DNA from: Sphingobacterium cellulitidis
GTDB taxonomy: Bacteria > Bacteroidota > Bacteroidia > Sphingobacteriales > Sphingobacteriaceae
Direction of reading: 5' to 3'
DNA: 64,000 bases
NCBI GenBank assembly: GCA_002245855.1
Contig: NOUX01000005.1
Location: 248,001-312,000, forward strand
In this document: one piece after another, positions 1-9,108 of the stretch
Layout of the letters: each line of letters starts with the position of its first letter
Numbering within the stretch: the first letter of the stretch is position 1
Program-made: the position numbers and the translations under genes
Notes under the pieces: model-generated
The model's input: only the letters and a program-made list of their open reading frames with translations
Databases searched by the model: none
Told to the model about the DNA's origin: nothing

Positions 1-10
1 ACGATCCCAA

Positions 11-42
11 AAACAAAAAGGGAGAGCGTCCGCTCTCCTTTT
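11..42 (-). terminator. Terminator of the capsule operon
   Basis: A GC-rich inverted repeat (GGAGAG...CTCTCC, about 8 bp each side) lies just past the wzc stop codon. Read on the minus strand it is followed by TTTTTGTTTTT, the form of an intrinsic terminator. An A/T tract on the other side means it could also work on the plus strand. Confidence 0.8.
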
Positions 43-44
43 AC

Positions 45-2435
45 CTATTTCTTTTTACTATTAAACATTTTTCGAAATTGTTTTTTCAACTTAGCCCTTA
101 GTGAAACAGAACTCGCATCAACATACCCATAACCATAACCATAGCCATAACCATAACCTCTGGCAAAATCTACATCGTTTAATACTACTGCCATATTACG
201 TAACTTCCTTTGTTCATATAATTCCTTAGGAACATTTAATAATCGCTTATCAAGATAATTCGCCCGAGTAACATACATCGTTAGATCCGCAAATTCTGAA
301 ATTAATAAAGTATCTGTAACCAAACTCACAGGAGCAGTATCCACAATAACAAAATCATAATATTCACGACCATATTCAACTACCTCCTTAAAATGACCAT
401 TCATTAGTAGTTCTGCTGGATTTGGCGCGATATAACCTGAATAAATGATATCAAAATCATATGGTGCTGGTTTTCTAATAATAATATTATCAACCGGCAT
501 CTCAGGATTGATTAAATATTGAGTAATACCAATATTTGTATGTTGCAAATGAGACAGACCTAAATAATCTAATACTTTTGGAGAACGAATATCCGCTCCT
601 ATTAATAATACCCGCTTTCCTGACATCGCCAAAATCCTAGATAAATTTGTAGACACAAAGGATTTACCCTCACCAGAAGTCGTTGAGGTTACAAAGATTA
701 CAGCAGAATCTTTCTTTGCACCCAACATAAAGGCTATATTTGTTCTCAAAATTCGGAATGCTTCTGCTAAAGATGATCGATCATTGTCCTTAACAATAGG
801 ATCTTGGGAAGCAGGAATTTCACCCAAAATTGGAGCATTAAATTTCTCTTCAATATCTTTTCTAGAATGAACTTTATTGTCCATTAAAAATTTTAAATAT
901 AAAATTCCAAAAGGAATTAGTAATCCCGCGATAATAGAGCCTAGCAAAATTATTGGTTTTTTTGGCGAAACTGGCTTGTTGGAACCATAAGCTTCATCAA
1001 TAACTTTTAATATTGCAGGTGTAGCTGCTGCTTGAATTTCTGTTTCTTCCCTCTTTTGAAGTAAAAATAAATATAAAGATTCTACAATTTGTTGTTCTCT
1101 ACTAATATCTTTAAATCCTCTTTCTTGATTAGGTAGTTGATTTAATTTTCCTTCAAATTTATTTTTCTGACCTTGCAAAGAGTTAACGTTACTTTGTAAA
1201 CCTTGCTTATAATTATTCAAAGAAATTTTCAGAGTCGAACCTAATTCGTTAATATTTTTATTTAAATTTTGAACGATTGGGTTGTCTGGAGTCGCAGATT
1301 TCAATAAATCATCTCGTTCTAAAACCAAATCATTATAACTCTTTACGGTATTTTGAATAGATGCATCATCAACACCTAAATTAGAAGGCATTAAACCTCC
1401 TGAATTAGAGTTAATTGCAGACCCCATCATTTCTGCAACCTTTAATTGTGTTTGATACTCCACTAATTTCCGCTCATTTTCAGATGCATTTTGCATATAA
1501 AGCTGAACTTCGGAGCTCATATCTACCAAATTATTCCTATCTTTATAATCAGCAACTTTTGAATCTGCCTCAGCTAAATTCTTTGAAATTAAATCTAATC
1601 TGGAATCAATAAATTGAGTAGTCGCTTTACTTATCCTGGTTTTGTCATCTGTTACATCCTTATTGTATTGTTCAATAATAGAATTTAATATTAACTCCGC
1701 TTTACCAATACTTCCGGAATTCATAGAATAATTTACAACATAAGATTGCTTTTCTTTGTTTGGCGAAATTTGAACATCGCTCAATAGTTGATCAACAGCT
1801 TGATTATTAGGGATATAAGAAATAACCATCTCAGAATCAAACCCCTTATTACCTTGAGGCAAAATCATAATAGGACCAATTGGACTAGCTATTTTTTGAC
1901 CTAAAGTATAATTTCTACTCCCAAATTCTTTATCTTCTAAAACATATCCTTGCCCGCTTTTATTAATACTAAGTTTATAATTTATTGAATCCAATCGGGC
2001 ATGATTAGGTTCTAAAATAATCAATCGAACTGGGGATTGAGATTCCACCAACTCTGAGATTTTAACATTCCCTTTTGTAAAATAGTTAACGTTTAATTTG
2101 TTTTGATCCACAACCTTTTGAAAAATCCTCCTTGATTTCATTACATCAATTTGGTCAAGGACAAAAGCAGTAGCAGAACTCCCGCCTGTAAGATTTGCCA
2201 ATTCTGTTAACCCAGCTAATTCTCCTGATGCTTTGTTTTCATCCTGTAAGAGAATTTTTGCAGTCACATTATATATCTTGTCCGCATATCGTAAATACAC
2301 AAATGCAGCAATTAAACAAATAACTACTGAAACTAAAAACCATTTCCAATAATAAGAATATTGTTCGAACAGCTGTTTAATATTAATTTCCTGCTCTTTG
2401 GATTCTTCAGAAATAGATGGTTGAATATTACTCAT
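45..2435 (-). CDS. wzc: Wzc-type polysaccharide co-polymerase and tyrosine autokinase
   Basis: Inner-membrane protein of 796 aa that would control chain length and export of the capsule polymer with Wza, and phosphorylate its own tyrosine tail. Seen: an N-terminal Wzz-type region with a membrane segment near residues 31-50, a long coiled-coil periplasmic part with the GNVR-like stretch near 430-465, a second membrane segment near 495-515, and a cytoplasmic BY-kinase domain with Walker A TSGEGKS (near 585-592), Walker A' (LLIGADIRSP) and Walker B (VIVDTAP). The tail has a (Gly-Tyr)6 run instead of the scattered tyrosine cluster of enterobacterial Wzc. It is the last gene of the operon, 20 bp after wza. 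A PHP-type phosphatase that could reverse the phosphorylation lies 29 kb away (31147-31932). Confidence 0.95.
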   Translation of the reverse strand: MSNIQPSISEESKEQEINIKQLFEQYSYYWKWFLVSVVICLIAAFVYLRYADKIYNVTAKILLQDENKASGELAGLTELANLTGGSSATAFVLDQIDVMKSRRIFQKVVDQNKLNVNYFTKGNVKISELVESQSPVRLIILEPNHARLDSINYKLSINKSGQGYVLEDKEFGSRNYTLGQKIASPIGPIMILPQGNKGFDSEMVISYIPNNQAVDQLLSDVQISPNKEKQSYVVNYSMNSGSIGKAELILNSIIEQYNKDVTDDKTRISKATTQFIDSRLDLISKNLAEADSKVADYKDRNNLVDMSSEVQLYMQNASENERKLVEYQTQLKVAEMMGSAINSNSGGLMPSNLGVDDASIQNTVKSYNDLVLERDDLLKSATPDNPIVQNLNKNINELGSTLKISLNNYKQGLQSNVNSLQGQKNKFEGKLNQLPNQERGFKDISREQQIVESLYLFLLQKREETEIQAAATPAILKVIDEAYGSNKPVSPKKPIILLGSIIAGLLIPFGILYLKFLMDNKVHSRKDIEEKFNAPILGEIPASQDPIVKDNDRSSLAEAFRILRTNIAFMLGAKKDSAVIFVTSTTSGEGKSFVSTNLSRILAMSGKRVLLIGADIRSPKVLDYLGLSHLQHTNIGITQYLINPEMPVDNIIIRKPAPYDFDIIYSGYIAPNPAELLMNGHFKEVVEYGREYYDFVIVDTAPVSLVTDTLLISEFADLTMYVTRANYLDKRLLNVPKELYEQRKLRNMAVVLNDVDFARGYGYGYGYGYGYVDASSVSLRAKLKKQFRKMFNSKKK
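122..157 (-). repeat. Hexanucleotide tandem repeat in wzc tail
   Basis: Six consecutive 6-bp units of the pattern CATAAC on the plus strand (CATACC, CATAAC x2, CATAGC, CATAAC x2) encode the Gly-Tyr dipeptides of the Wzc tail. Gain or loss of a unit keeps the frame and changes the number of tyrosines. Confidence 0.9.
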
Positions 2436-2455
2436 AAATAATGTTATTTATTAAA

Positions 2456-3214
2456 TTAACGTACAACTACTGCAACGATAGTAATTATTAAACTCGCAAT
2501 TGAGACAAAAATTGACGTGTTTTGTGTATATTTTGAGGATTGAATTCTAGCACCATTTGGCTCTACATAAATAACATCATTCTGAGCTAAATAATAAACG
2601 GGGGAGTTTAATGCATCCTTTTTAGTAAGATCTATTCTAAATTCTTCCTTTTTTCCACTTTGCTCTCGAATAACTAATACATTATTTCGTACACCATTAA
2701 TGGTTAAATCACCTGCTAAACCTAATGCTTCTAATATGGTAATTCGATCATTATTAATTGGGAACGAACCTGGTGTTTTTACCTCACCTAAAACTGTAAT
2801 TTTAAAGTTCTTTATTTCCATACTCACCCCCGGATCAACAATAAATCTACCTACTTCAGATCTCAGCTTATCTAATGCTTGGGTCCTAGTTAGACCAGAT
2901 AGTTTTATTTTGCCAATTTTTGGAAAATCAATCTCACCATTTACATCAATTGCATATGTTGGAATGAATGGATTAGTATTCTGAAGGGTCCCTGAATTAT
3001 TGTAAGGAGAGACTTGGTTAAAAGGTATAGTTGCTCGAACATCATCTGCAGTCACAGAAATTGCTAAAATATCCCCTGTTTGTAATTTAGGAGCATTTAA
3101 TTCAAAAGTGGTGTGCAATTCAGTCGAATCCGGTTGAAAATAAACCAAATCTTTCCTGGATGCACAGGAGCTAAATAAGCTCAGAAGAATTACTAAACTC
3201 AAAATTATTCTCAT
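2456..3214 (-). CDS. wza: Wza-like polysaccharide export lipoprotein
   Basis: 252-aa outer-membrane export protein of the polysaccharide biosynthesis/export (Poly_export, SLBB) family, the likely channel partner of Wzc. The N-terminus is a lipoprotein signal with the lipobox Cys at residue 17 (LFSSC). The export motif region (LQTGDILAISV) is near residues 44-54, followed by SLBB-type beta-grasp repeats (ITVLGEVKTPGSFPI). A hydrophobic C-terminal helix near 234-252 resembles those that anchor Bacteroidota Wza proteins. It is shorter than E. coli Wza (379 aa), which is usual for this phylum. A 103-bp gap separates it from the aminotransferase gene upstream. Confidence 0.92.
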   Translation of the reverse strand: MRIILSLVILLSLFSSCASRKDLVYFQPDSTELHTTFELNAPKLQTGDILAISVTADDVRATIPFNQVSPYNNSGTLQNTNPFIPTYAIDVNGEIDFPKIGKIKLSGLTRTQALDKLRSEVGRFIVDPGVSMEIKNFKITVLGEVKTPGSFPINNDRITILEALGLAGDLTINGVRNNVLVIREQSGKKEEFRIDLTKKDALNSPVYYLAQNDVIYVEPNGARIQSSKYTQNTSIFVSIASLIITIVAVVVR

Positions 3215-3317
3215 ATACTTAAAATTACAATGATTTCTATGGTCAAAAATTGAACCAATTATTTTTTAATCTACAAATGTAGTGTTTTAAACCAAAAAAT
3301 AAATTAGAAGACTTTTA

Positions 3318-4472
3318 CTAATTAGAATCAGTTAACTTTCGATTAATAATATTCAAAATCTCCATTCTTATTTTTTCTCTCTCCGAATCGGTCAAATTTG
3401 AACCGGAAGGTAAGCATAAGCCATTTTCAAATAACTCCTCACAAACCGTCCCTCCATAATAGGGGGAGTTTGAAAATATAGGCTGTAAATGCATGGGTTT
3501 CCATAAAGGCCTAGATTCTATATTGTGTTCTAATAAACCTAATCTTAAATCATCCCTAGTAAAACCTGCTTCTTCGGGATTAACCAAAATAGCAGATAAC
3601 CAATGATTTGAGAAATAATCTCCATTAGGTTCTGTGAAAACTTTGACACCTTTTACATCTTTAAATAATTCAGCATAAAATGAACTCATTGCTCTTCTTG
3701 CCTCAATTCTTTCCGGCAATACTTCAACCTGTCCTCTACCAATCCCTGCACAAATATTTGACATTCTGTAATTATAACCAATATGAGAATGTTGGTAATG
3801 GGGTGCATTATCTCTTGCTTGTGTTGCTAAAAAAACCGCTTTATTTTTATCTTCATCATTATGGCAAACCAATGCTCCTCCTCCTGAAGTTGTAATAATT
3901 TTATTTCCATTGAAACTCAAAACACCAAATCTTCCAAAAGTTCCACAAGCTTTACCTTTAAAAGTTGAACCTAAAGCCTCTGCAGCATCCTCAATCACTG
4001 GAATGTCATACTTATTTGATACTGTCATTACCTCATCTACCTTAAATGGCATACCATATAAATGGACTGCAATTATTGCTTTTGGCTTTTTACCATGTTT
4101 TATCCGATCCTCAATAGCTTCTTCCAAGGCTTGAGGACAAATATTCCAGGTTTCAGGTTCGGAATCAACAAATACAGGAAGTGCTCCTTGATATGCAATA
4201 GGATTTGCTGAAGCAGAAAATGTCATCGACTGACATATTACTTCATCTCCATGTTCAACACCACATTCAATTAAGGCTAAGTGCAGAACTGCTGTTCCAG
4301 CTGATAATGCAGCAACCTTAACATCCGCATTCAAAAATTCCTCTAAATTCTTCTCAAATTCATTCACATTAGGACCTAAAGGTGCAACCCAATTTTCTTC
4401 AAATGCATCATGAATATATTTTAATTCATTTCCCCCCATGTGTGGGGAGGATAACCAAATCTTATCAGACAT
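3318..4472 (-). CDS. DegT/DnrJ/EryC1 sugar aminotransferase (PglE-like)
   Basis: 384-aa PLP-dependent aminotransferase that would convert a UDP-4-keto-6-deoxy sugar to the 4-amino sugar. The family start (WLSSPHMGGNELKYI), the PLP-contacting region VIEDAAEALGS and the Schiff-base lysine in FNGNKIITTSGGG (near residue 190) are present. It lies next to a PglD-like acetyltransferase and a PglC-like sugar transferase, the order of bacillosamine-type genes. The 4,6-dehydratase that would supply its substrate is not in the window. The exact sugar is inferred from context. Confidence 0.9.
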   Translation of the reverse strand: MSDKIWLSSPHMGGNELKYIHDAFEENWVAPLGPNVNEFEKNLEEFLNADVKVAALSAGTAVLHLALIECGVEHGDEVICQSMTFSASANPIAYQGALPVFVDSEPETWNICPQALEEAIEDRIKHGKKPKAIIAVHLYGMPFKVDEVMTVSNKYDIPVIEDAAEALGSTFKGKACGTFGRFGVLSFNGNKIITTSGGGALVCHNDEDKNKAVFLATQARDNAPHYQHSHIGYNYRMSNICAGIGRGQVEVLPERIEARRAMSSFYAELFKDVKGVKVFTEPNGDYFSNHWLSAILVNPEEAGFTRDDLRLGLLEHNIESRPLWKPMHLQPIFSNSPYYGGTVCEELFENGLCLPSGSNLTDSEREKIRMEILNIINRKLTDSN

Positions 4473-4483
4473 AATTACTATTT

Positions 4484-5080
4484 TTAAATCTTCTTTAATT
4501 CTTTCCCTGGATTACCTACAATAACAGTTCCATCCAAAACATCTTTAATGATTACACTTCCTGCACCAATAATACAGTTCTTGCCTATCTTAATTCCTTG
4601 GATAATACATGCCCCAATCCCTATATGTGTGCATTCTCCCACTTCAACATTTCCTGCTAAACTCGCATTAGGAGAAATATGCACATAATCATGAATTTTG
4701 CAATCATGATCAATGGAACTATTTGTATTTATTATACAATGTTCTCCAATTTCCACATCAACATTTATTGAAACACCTGACATCACTACTGTACCATTTC
4801 CTATTTTTGAATATTTAGAAATAAAGCTAGATGGATGAACAAGAGCAGGCATTAATAAACTTATTTCATTGGCTAATTTTCTTCTAATGTTATTATTGCC
4901 AATTGCAATTATTGAATTTCTTGGAATTGAATTAAAATCATGTAATACTGAATATTTTAACAAATTTTCAATTAATATATTTTGATCAAAAACTGTTTTA
5001 ATAAAATATCCTAAATCCTCCGCAAGATCAATTATAACCTTGGCATGACCACTAGCGCCAATTATTGAGACCTCATTCAT
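4484..5080 (-). CDS. PglD/NeuD-type sugar O/N-acetyltransferase
   Basis: 198-aa left-handed beta-helix acyltransferase. The N-terminal Rossmann-like part begins IIGASGHAKVIIDL, the classical start of the NeuD/PglD family. Hexapeptide repeats follow from about residue 85 (IGNGTVV, IGEHCII, IGKNCIIGAGSVI), with a catalytic His in SSIDHDCKIHD. The start at 5080 is chosen because this Met begins the conserved motif and overlaps the preceding gene by 8 bp, which fits translational coupling; a longer reading frame to 5143 has no such support. It probably acetylates the amino sugar made by the neighbouring aminotransferase. Confidence 0.88.
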   Translation of the reverse strand: MNEVSIIGASGHAKVIIDLAEDLGYFIKTVFDQNILIENLLKYSVLHDFNSIPRNSIIAIGNNNIRRKLANEISLLMPALVHPSSFISKYSKIGNGTVVMSGVSINVDVEIGEHCIINTNSSIDHDCKIHDYVHISPNASLAGNVEVGECTHIGIGACIIQGIKIGKNCIIGAGSVIIKDVLDGTVIVGNPGKELKKI

Positions 5081-5687
5081 TATCCGTTCCTTTATAGACT
5101 TCCATTGTAGCTTGACCCTCAGCAGAAATCCCCTCCCTAACAAATACTTTTTTGATTGTTAATAAAAGTATTTTAAAATCTAAACCAAAAGAAATATGAT
5201 CAACATACCAAACATCAAAATCAAACTTCTGTTTCCAGGATATAGCATTTCGTCCATTAACTTGTGCCCATCCAGTTATTCCAGGTCGTACTTCATGTCT
5301 TCGTTTCTGAAATTCATTATACAGTTCCAAATATTGAACAAGCAATGGTCTTGGGCCAATTAATGACATATCCCCAATGAGTACATTAAAAAGTTGGGGA
5401 ATTTCATCCAATGATGTCTTCCTCACAAAGGAACCTAACCTTGTCAACCGTTCAGCATCAGAGAGTAGATTACCAAATTTATCTTTCCGGTCATTCATGG
5501 TTTTAAATTTTATGATTTTAAAAACTTTCCCATTCTTACCCGGTCTAGCTTGAAAGAAAAATGGTTTCCCATTATTTGAAAAAAACAAGCAAATTGATAC
5601 AACAATAAGAATTGGTAAAAATATCAATAAACCACAAAAAGAAGCAATAATGTCAATTAATCTTTTGAAATAACCCGTATATATCAT
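5073..5687 (-). CDS. Initiating sugar-phosphate transferase (PglC/WcaJ C-terminal type)
   Basis: 204-aa undecaprenyl-phosphate sugar phosphotransferase that would put the first sugar-1-phosphate on the lipid carrier. One hydrophobic segment (residues 12-34) precedes the conserved catalytic core: FFFQARPGKNGK, KFKTM, the DE pair in TSLDEIPQLFN, IGPRPLL and RPGITGWAQVNGR. It has the short monotopic PglC architecture, not the five-helix WcaJ form. Its start overlaps the stop of the preceding gene by 4 bp (ATGA). Confidence 0.93.
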   Translation of the reverse strand: MIYTGYFKRLIDIIASFCGLLIFLPILIVVSICLFFSNNGKPFFFQARPGKNGKVFKIIKFKTMNDRKDKFGNLLSDAERLTRLGSFVRKTSLDEIPQLFNVLIGDMSLIGPRPLLVQYLELYNEFQKRRHEVRPGITGWAQVNGRNAISWKQKFDFDVWYVDHISFGLDFKILLLTIKKVFVREGISAEGQATMEVYKGTDNE

Positions 5688-6922
5688 TCTCTTATAATAT
5701 TAGATATTGAATTCAAATATCTTTCCGCCAAGACTTTTCTGTCGAAATTTTCTTTAGCAAATTTATATCCATTTTCTCCCTCCTTCTCTATCCTTTCCAA
5801 ATCATTCATATACATCCGTATAATTCTATTATAGTCTTCCGCATTTTCTGGCTCAACATAACTTCCAGCTTTAGCTTTTTCAACTAATTCTCTAGAAACT
5901 CCATCAATCCCCATTAATACTGGTTTTTTACAAGAAAAATAATCAAAGGTTTTGTTGGAATAAACTGTTTTAAATGTATCTACATTTTTTAAAACGGAAG
6001 CTCCCATATCAGAAGCAATAATAAACTTGAAAACCTCTTTTTTAGGAACTGGGTCATGAAATCTTACGTTTATTACCTCCATTTGTTTTGCTTTCTCCAT
6101 TAATTTTGCTTTCTCCATACCTTGTCCTATTAATAAAAATAAAACGTTGGTATCTTCAAGCAATTTCCCAACATCAAGAATCTGTTCCAAATGGTTGGCT
6201 ACTCCATGCGCGCCAACATAGGTTATTACAAACTTCCCTTCTAGAGAATTTTCTTTTCTAAATTGATCACGATTAAAATTATTCAAAATTTCTTCTGACA
6301 ATGAAAAATCAGCTGCATTAGGAATCATAATTAGCTTATTCTCATTGATTCCTTTTTTATCTCTTAATGTATTATAAAATGCAGGTGTTAAAACATTGAT
6401 TAACTTGGATTTACTATAAATAAATTTTTCTACAGTATATGCTAATTTGATAATTAATTTATTTGTTAATACTCCTGTATCTATGGCTGATTCAGGCCAC
6501 AAATCACGAATTTCAAAAACCATAGGAATTCCTTTTACCTTTGAAAGTAAAAAACCAGATATGCCAACAAATAATGGTGGTGAAGTTACAATGACCACAT
6601 CATAATTCCCTTTAACATTGAATACTCCGTTCCATAAAGATGAAAACATAAAAGAAAAATAACCCCAAAGCCTACCTAAAAATCCAGAATTATAAGATTC
6701 CGAAACATGGCTTCTATATACATCAACTCTTCCTTGTTTTTTCTTGATGAAAAATTTACCTCTATATTCATCTTTCTTTTTATTTCCATTATAATGCATC
6801 ATACCCGCGATTACAGAAACTTCATATCCTTGATCAGTCCACGTTTTTGTAATCTCATTCCAACGTGAACCTCCAGGATCATCTTCTTCAAGAAAATATT
6901 GGTGTAGTAAAAGTATTTTCAT
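5684..6922 (-). CDS. Glycosyltransferase family 4 (WbuB-like)
   Basis: 412-aa GT4 enzyme with a GT-B fold. The N-terminal acceptor domain starts LLLHQYFLEEDDPGGSRWNE, typical of WbuB/fucosamine-type transferases that often act right after the initiating transferase. The C-terminal nucleotide-sugar domain has ITYVGAHG and VLLGI-like elements, with the EX7E-type region near the SREL/ENAEDY stretch. It is coupled to the following PglC-like gene by a 4-bp overlap. The sugar transferred is not determined. Confidence 0.88.
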   Translation of the reverse strand: MKILLLHQYFLEEDDPGGSRWNEITKTWTDQGYEVSVIAGMMHYNGNKKKDEYRGKFFIKKKQGRVDVYRSHVSESYNSGFLGRLWGYFSFMFSSLWNGVFNVKGNYDVVIVTSPPLFVGISGFLLSKVKGIPMVFEIRDLWPESAIDTGVLTNKLIIKLAYTVEKFIYSKSKLINVLTPAFYNTLRDKKGINENKLIMIPNAADFSLSEEILNNFNRDQFRKENSLEGKFVITYVGAHGVANHLEQILDVGKLLEDTNVLFLLIGQGMEKAKLMEKAKQMEVINVRFHDPVPKKEVFKFIIASDMGASVLKNVDTFKTVYSNKTFDYFSCKKPVLMGIDGVSRELVEKAKAGSYVEPENAEDYNRIIRMYMNDLERIEKEGENGYKFAKENFDRKVLAERYLNSISNIIRE

Positions 6923-6924
6923 TA

Positions 6925-7932
6925 TTAATTACAAAGTTCGTTTGAAAATATTAATTTATTATTTGAAGTTGAGAACTTTCGTTTAGAATTCCATTGAACA
7001 AAATAATAAGGCAGGGATTTTGCATTATTTTTGCATACGAAAACCCTATTATTTTCTACTTTAGCGTACTCAACAGGTTCTCCTCTAATTGCAAAAGCCC
7101 TTGTAGTACCAGAAATATAAAAGTCATTATTTGTAACTAAGAATCTTGTTCCTGCCCAATTTGAGTTATCTTTTCTATCAACTCCTCCATGTACATCCAC
7201 ACTCCAAGAATTATTACGATCATTTCTAAACTCGTTGTTTTTAACAATATATTTAGAGCCAACCTTTCCCGTGCACGCAACAGAATGACCATTGGTGCTA
7301 AATTTATTACCTTCAATTAAAGCTTCTCCACCGTCCACTTGCACACCATACCCTAATCCAAATCGTTGATTATGATGAATAAAATTATTTATTATTTTGA
7401 CGTTATTAGAATTATTGCCAACATAAATTGCAGCAAATGGCCAATTAAACAATTCACAATTTTCAATTATCACTGATGACGACCCAATAGAAAAAGCATT
7501 TGAGACAGGCACTTTATACATATTCTGTTTATAATACACATTTCTATTCTTCTCAATTTGTGACTTAGATTTATTTTTAAATGCGTCTTCTCCACTATAT
7601 ACTGATCCATCTGGCCCCTGAATTCTAAGTCCAGAAAAACACACATTGCTTCCAACTATTTTAAACAAAGGCTTAGTCCCATTCAACTCCGTGTGAATCA
7701 AAGGCTTCAGTCCAGTTGAGTTTTGCGCCTTAATTGTTATACCACTATTTACAACAATATTCTTCTCCCCTGATAAATCAATTTTTGAACTATTGGAAAT
7801 TAAAATCACATCTCCTGATTTTGCATTTTGAAACGCAGCCAATAGCTGACTTTTATTTGTTACAAATATGTTTTTTGCATTTCCAGAAAAAGCCTGAAAT
7901 AAAACAACAAATAAAATAATTAATACTCTCAT
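6925..7932 (-). CDS. Secreted right-handed beta-helix protein
   Basis: 335-aa exported protein. A signal peptide (residues 1-19, ending near SGNA) is followed by a stretch (LLAAFQNAKSGDVILIS) that begins many PL6/chondroitinase-B-like and related beta-helix proteins. PbH1-type repeats follow (VIIENCELFNWP, VKIINNFIHHNQRFG, EALIEGNKFSTNGH, YIVKNNEFRND). It may be a polysaccharide lyase, epimerase or hydrolase that edits the polymer, or a structural binding protein; no catalytic set could be assigned with confidence. It lies between glycosyltransferase genes in the operon with 2-3 bp gaps, so it is probably part of the capsule pathway. Confidence 0.8.
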   Translation of the reverse strand: MRVLIILFVVLFQAFSGNAKNIFVTNKSQLLAAFQNAKSGDVILISNSSKIDLSGEKNIVVNSGITIKAQNSTGLKPLIHTELNGTKPLFKIVGSNVCFSGLRIQGPDGSVYSGEDAFKNKSKSQIEKNRNVYYKQNMYKVPVSNAFSIGSSSVIIENCELFNWPFAAIYVGNNSNNVKIINNFIHHNQRFGLGYGVQVDGGEALIEGNKFSTNGHSVACTGKVGSKYIVKNNEFRNDRNNSWSVDVHGGVDRKDNSNWAGTRFLVTNNDFYISGTTRAFAIRGEPVEYAKVENNRVFVCKNNAKSLPYYFVQWNSKRKFSTSNNKLIFSNELCN

Positions 7933-7935
7933 AAC

Positions 7936-9084
7936 TTATAATTTTTTTAACGAATCAATTATAGACTTAAATTGATCATCAATGTTTAACATCTGTTTTT
8001 CATTATTAAATTTCAAAGTCTCGTAAAATATTTCTCTATTTTCAATCATCTTTTTAAAAGCATCGTTCAAAACCTCTCGTTGTGAACCATCATCACTAAG
8101 AACTATGCCGAAATTTCTCCCTTCTAAAACATCTGCTAAAGTCGGATTATTCCCCACTATTACAGGAATTCCACGATTCAACAATTGATAGAGCCGATTA
8201 GGTTCACAATAAAGATTATTCATAGCATTATCTTTATAAAGAACTACTGAGAAAAATGAATTATCAATATAATTGATCAATTCACTTTGTTTCACAAACG
8301 AAATTTTTACTCGATTTTCTAAAACTAACTTATTACAAATATGAACAAAATCACTTTCAACCCTTCCTAAAATAATCAATTTAAACATGGCTTTGAATTC
8401 TGAGTTATAAACATCTAAAAAGTTCCCAAAATTTCTGGCTTCACTTCCACCCCCTAACCATAAAATATATTTTTCCCCATCAAGCCAACTATTAACCTCA
8501 AAAGGTAATTTCTGATGTTGACTAAAATTAAATTCTTTATCTGGATAGTTATTTAAAATAAAAGAAAGATGTTCTTCATAACAAAATTTCTCTAAAGTCA
8601 ATTTTCTTCTTTCAGAATTTGTGTAAACAAGTATATCTACGCTTCTAAGGACTTTATTCATAAAAGCACGAAATATCCAATGTTTAAAAAAAATTGGATG
8701 AGGTAACTCATGCATATCCCATATCACTTTCCCTTTCCAATTTCTAAATAACATACGAGTAACCAATATATTTAGATATTGTTGCATATCATGAAAAACC
8801 AGGAAATTGTATTTATTTCGGTTTCTAGAAAAGAATAGTGCAAAATGAAAGGTATATTCCGGAATTTTCAACAAATAACCAGCATGTTTCTTGAAAAAAC
8901 GACGTGTTTTCAGAGAAACAGAAATAATTTGTGCATTAGGAGCTAAAAAACAACTATTTGAATTATTATCTTGCACAATACAAACATCTGACTCAATATT
9001 TGAGGTTTTTAAAAACTTTAACCATTTTAGCAATCTACCATCTGATTCTAAAGACGTGGTTTTAATAACATGTAGTACTCTCAT
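7936..9084 (-). CDS. Glycosyltransferase (GT4-like)
   Basis: 382-aa predicted cytoplasmic glycosyltransferase. It begins MRVLHVIKTTSLESDGRLLKW, a GT-B type N-terminus. The C-terminal half has a donor-domain pattern: ILWLGGGSEARNFG, KLIILGRVESD, and EPNRLYQLLNRGIPVIVG with the acidic residue expected to contact the donor. Codon use is very AT-rich, like its neighbours in the middle of the operon. Donor and acceptor are unknown. Confidence 0.8.
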   Translation of the reverse strand: MRVLHVIKTTSLESDGRLLKWLKFLKTSNIESDVCIVQDNNSNSCFLAPNAQIISVSLKTRRFFKKHAGYLLKIPEYTFHFALFFSRNRNKYNFLVFHDMQQYLNILVTRMLFRNWKGKVIWDMHELPHPIFFKHWIFRAFMNKVLRSVDILVYTNSERRKLTLEKFCYEEHLSFILNNYPDKEFNFSQHQKLPFEVNSWLDGEKYILWLGGGSEARNFGNFLDVYNSEFKAMFKLIILGRVESDFVHICNKLVLENRVKISFVKQSELINYIDNSFFSVVLYKDNAMNNLYCEPNRLYQLLNRGIPVIVGNNPTLADVLEGRNFGIVLSDDGSQREVLNDAFKKMIENREIFYETLKFNNEKQMLNIDDQFKSIIDSLKKL

Positions 9085-9108
9085 TTCATATAAAATTTCA
9101 ATTGCTCC

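Noticed and set aside
1415..1612. Plus-strand open frame inside wzc
   Set aside because: It lies wholly within a clearly coding minus-strand gene and has no domain-like content; many similar antisense frames in the window were left out for the same reason.
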